Positions 63,957 through 64,000 of a stretch of DNA of 64,000 bases are shown here, piece by piece. Under the pieces are notes generated by a model, which was not told the origin of the DNA, ran no database searches, and saw only the letters and a program-made list of their open reading frames with translations. Numbering within the stretch: position 1 is the stretch's first letter; the number at the start of each line of letters is the position of its first letter. Location: the NCBI GenBank assembly GCA_027487905.1, contig JAIYCR010000058.1, forward strand, positions 1 through 64,000, given 5' to 3'. The translations under genes were made by a program, and so were the position numbers. The stretch is from Rubrivivax sp. Its GTDB lineage: Bacteria; Pseudomonadota; Gammaproteobacteria; Burkholderiales; Burkholderiaceae_C.

Positions 63957-64000
63957 CCGCGGGGGCCGGCGCTCGCTGGCCGTCGGGCGGTCGATGACCT

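Overview
The window is GC-rich, densely coded DNA from a betaproteobacterium, most likely Burkholderiales (Comamonadaceae or the Leptothrix/Rubrivivax/Ideonella group). This is inferred from the pairing of a protocatechuate 4,5-cleavage (lig/pmd) operon with a box benzoyl-CoA operon, TRAP and Liv-type transporters, and the style of the intergenic hairpin repeats. About 59 protein genes fill the window, many with ATGA/TGATG stop-start overlaps. I see no rRNA, tRNA, CRISPR array, insertion sequence or phage gene, and no gene-free stretch longer than about 210 bases.

Region A (1-27.7 kb) is a catabolic island for an unidentified carboxylic acid handled as a CoA thioester. It holds an acetoacetyl-CoA-synthetase-like ligase, a cyclohexanecarboxylate-CoA-ligase-like enzyme, an alpha-methylacyl-CoA racemase, two acyl-CoA dehydrogenases, four SDR enzymes, an MFE-2-type MaoC hydratase, an MDR oxidoreductase and three crotonases. 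It also holds two aminoglycoside-phosphotransferase-fold kinases, a small helical partner protein, a lipocalin-like unknown, and a branched-chain-amino-acid-type ABC importer with two paralogous binding proteins. One acyl-CoA dehydrogenase is directly coupled to a kinase, resembling a split version of human ACAD10/ACAD11 and the Pseudomonas levulinate (Lva) system, so phosphorylation of a hydroxyacyl-CoA is plausible. Almost every transcription unit from 3.6 to 26 kb is preceded by the same 14-22 bp element (GTAC-N6-GTAC type). Two clear promoters carry it just downstream of the -10. The island therefore looks like one regulon, perhaps controlled by the MarR protein encoded at 3.1 kb.

Region B (27.8-35.7 kb, minus strand, with a divergent LysR gene at 35.9 kb) is a protocatechuate 4,5-cleavage operon: ligJ, ligK, a DUF1932-type dehydrogenase, ligI, ligA, ligB, ligC and an aldo/keto reductase, headed by a ModA-like protein. 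The intergenic region has two tandem T-N11-A inverted repeats fitting LysR control. Next come a 703-residue ferritin-like/4Fe-4S/CDGSH fusion protein and a module of TRAP transporter, catabolic-looking shikimate/quinate dehydrogenase and TetR regulator (39.0-43.6 kb) that could feed protocatechuate formation.

Region C (43.6-59.3 kb) is an aerobic benzoyl-CoA (box) pathway. Benzoate-CoA ligase, an alpha/beta hydrolase and LivHMGF run on the minus strand. BoxR, BoxC, BoxB, BoxA, an enoyl-CoA hydratase, a 3-hydroxyacyl-CoA dehydrogenase and 3-oxoadipyl-CoA thiolase run on the plus strand. TGCA repeats overlap a strong promoter before boxC, as expected for BoxR/BzdR. No BoxD-type semialdehyde dehydrogenase and no binding protein for this ABC importer are present.

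Region D (59.4-64 kb) holds a HigBA/RelE-type toxin-antitoxin pair with a 21-bp palindromic operator, and putA (bifunctional proline catabolic enzyme without the DNA-binding domain), whose start lies 44 bases from the window end.
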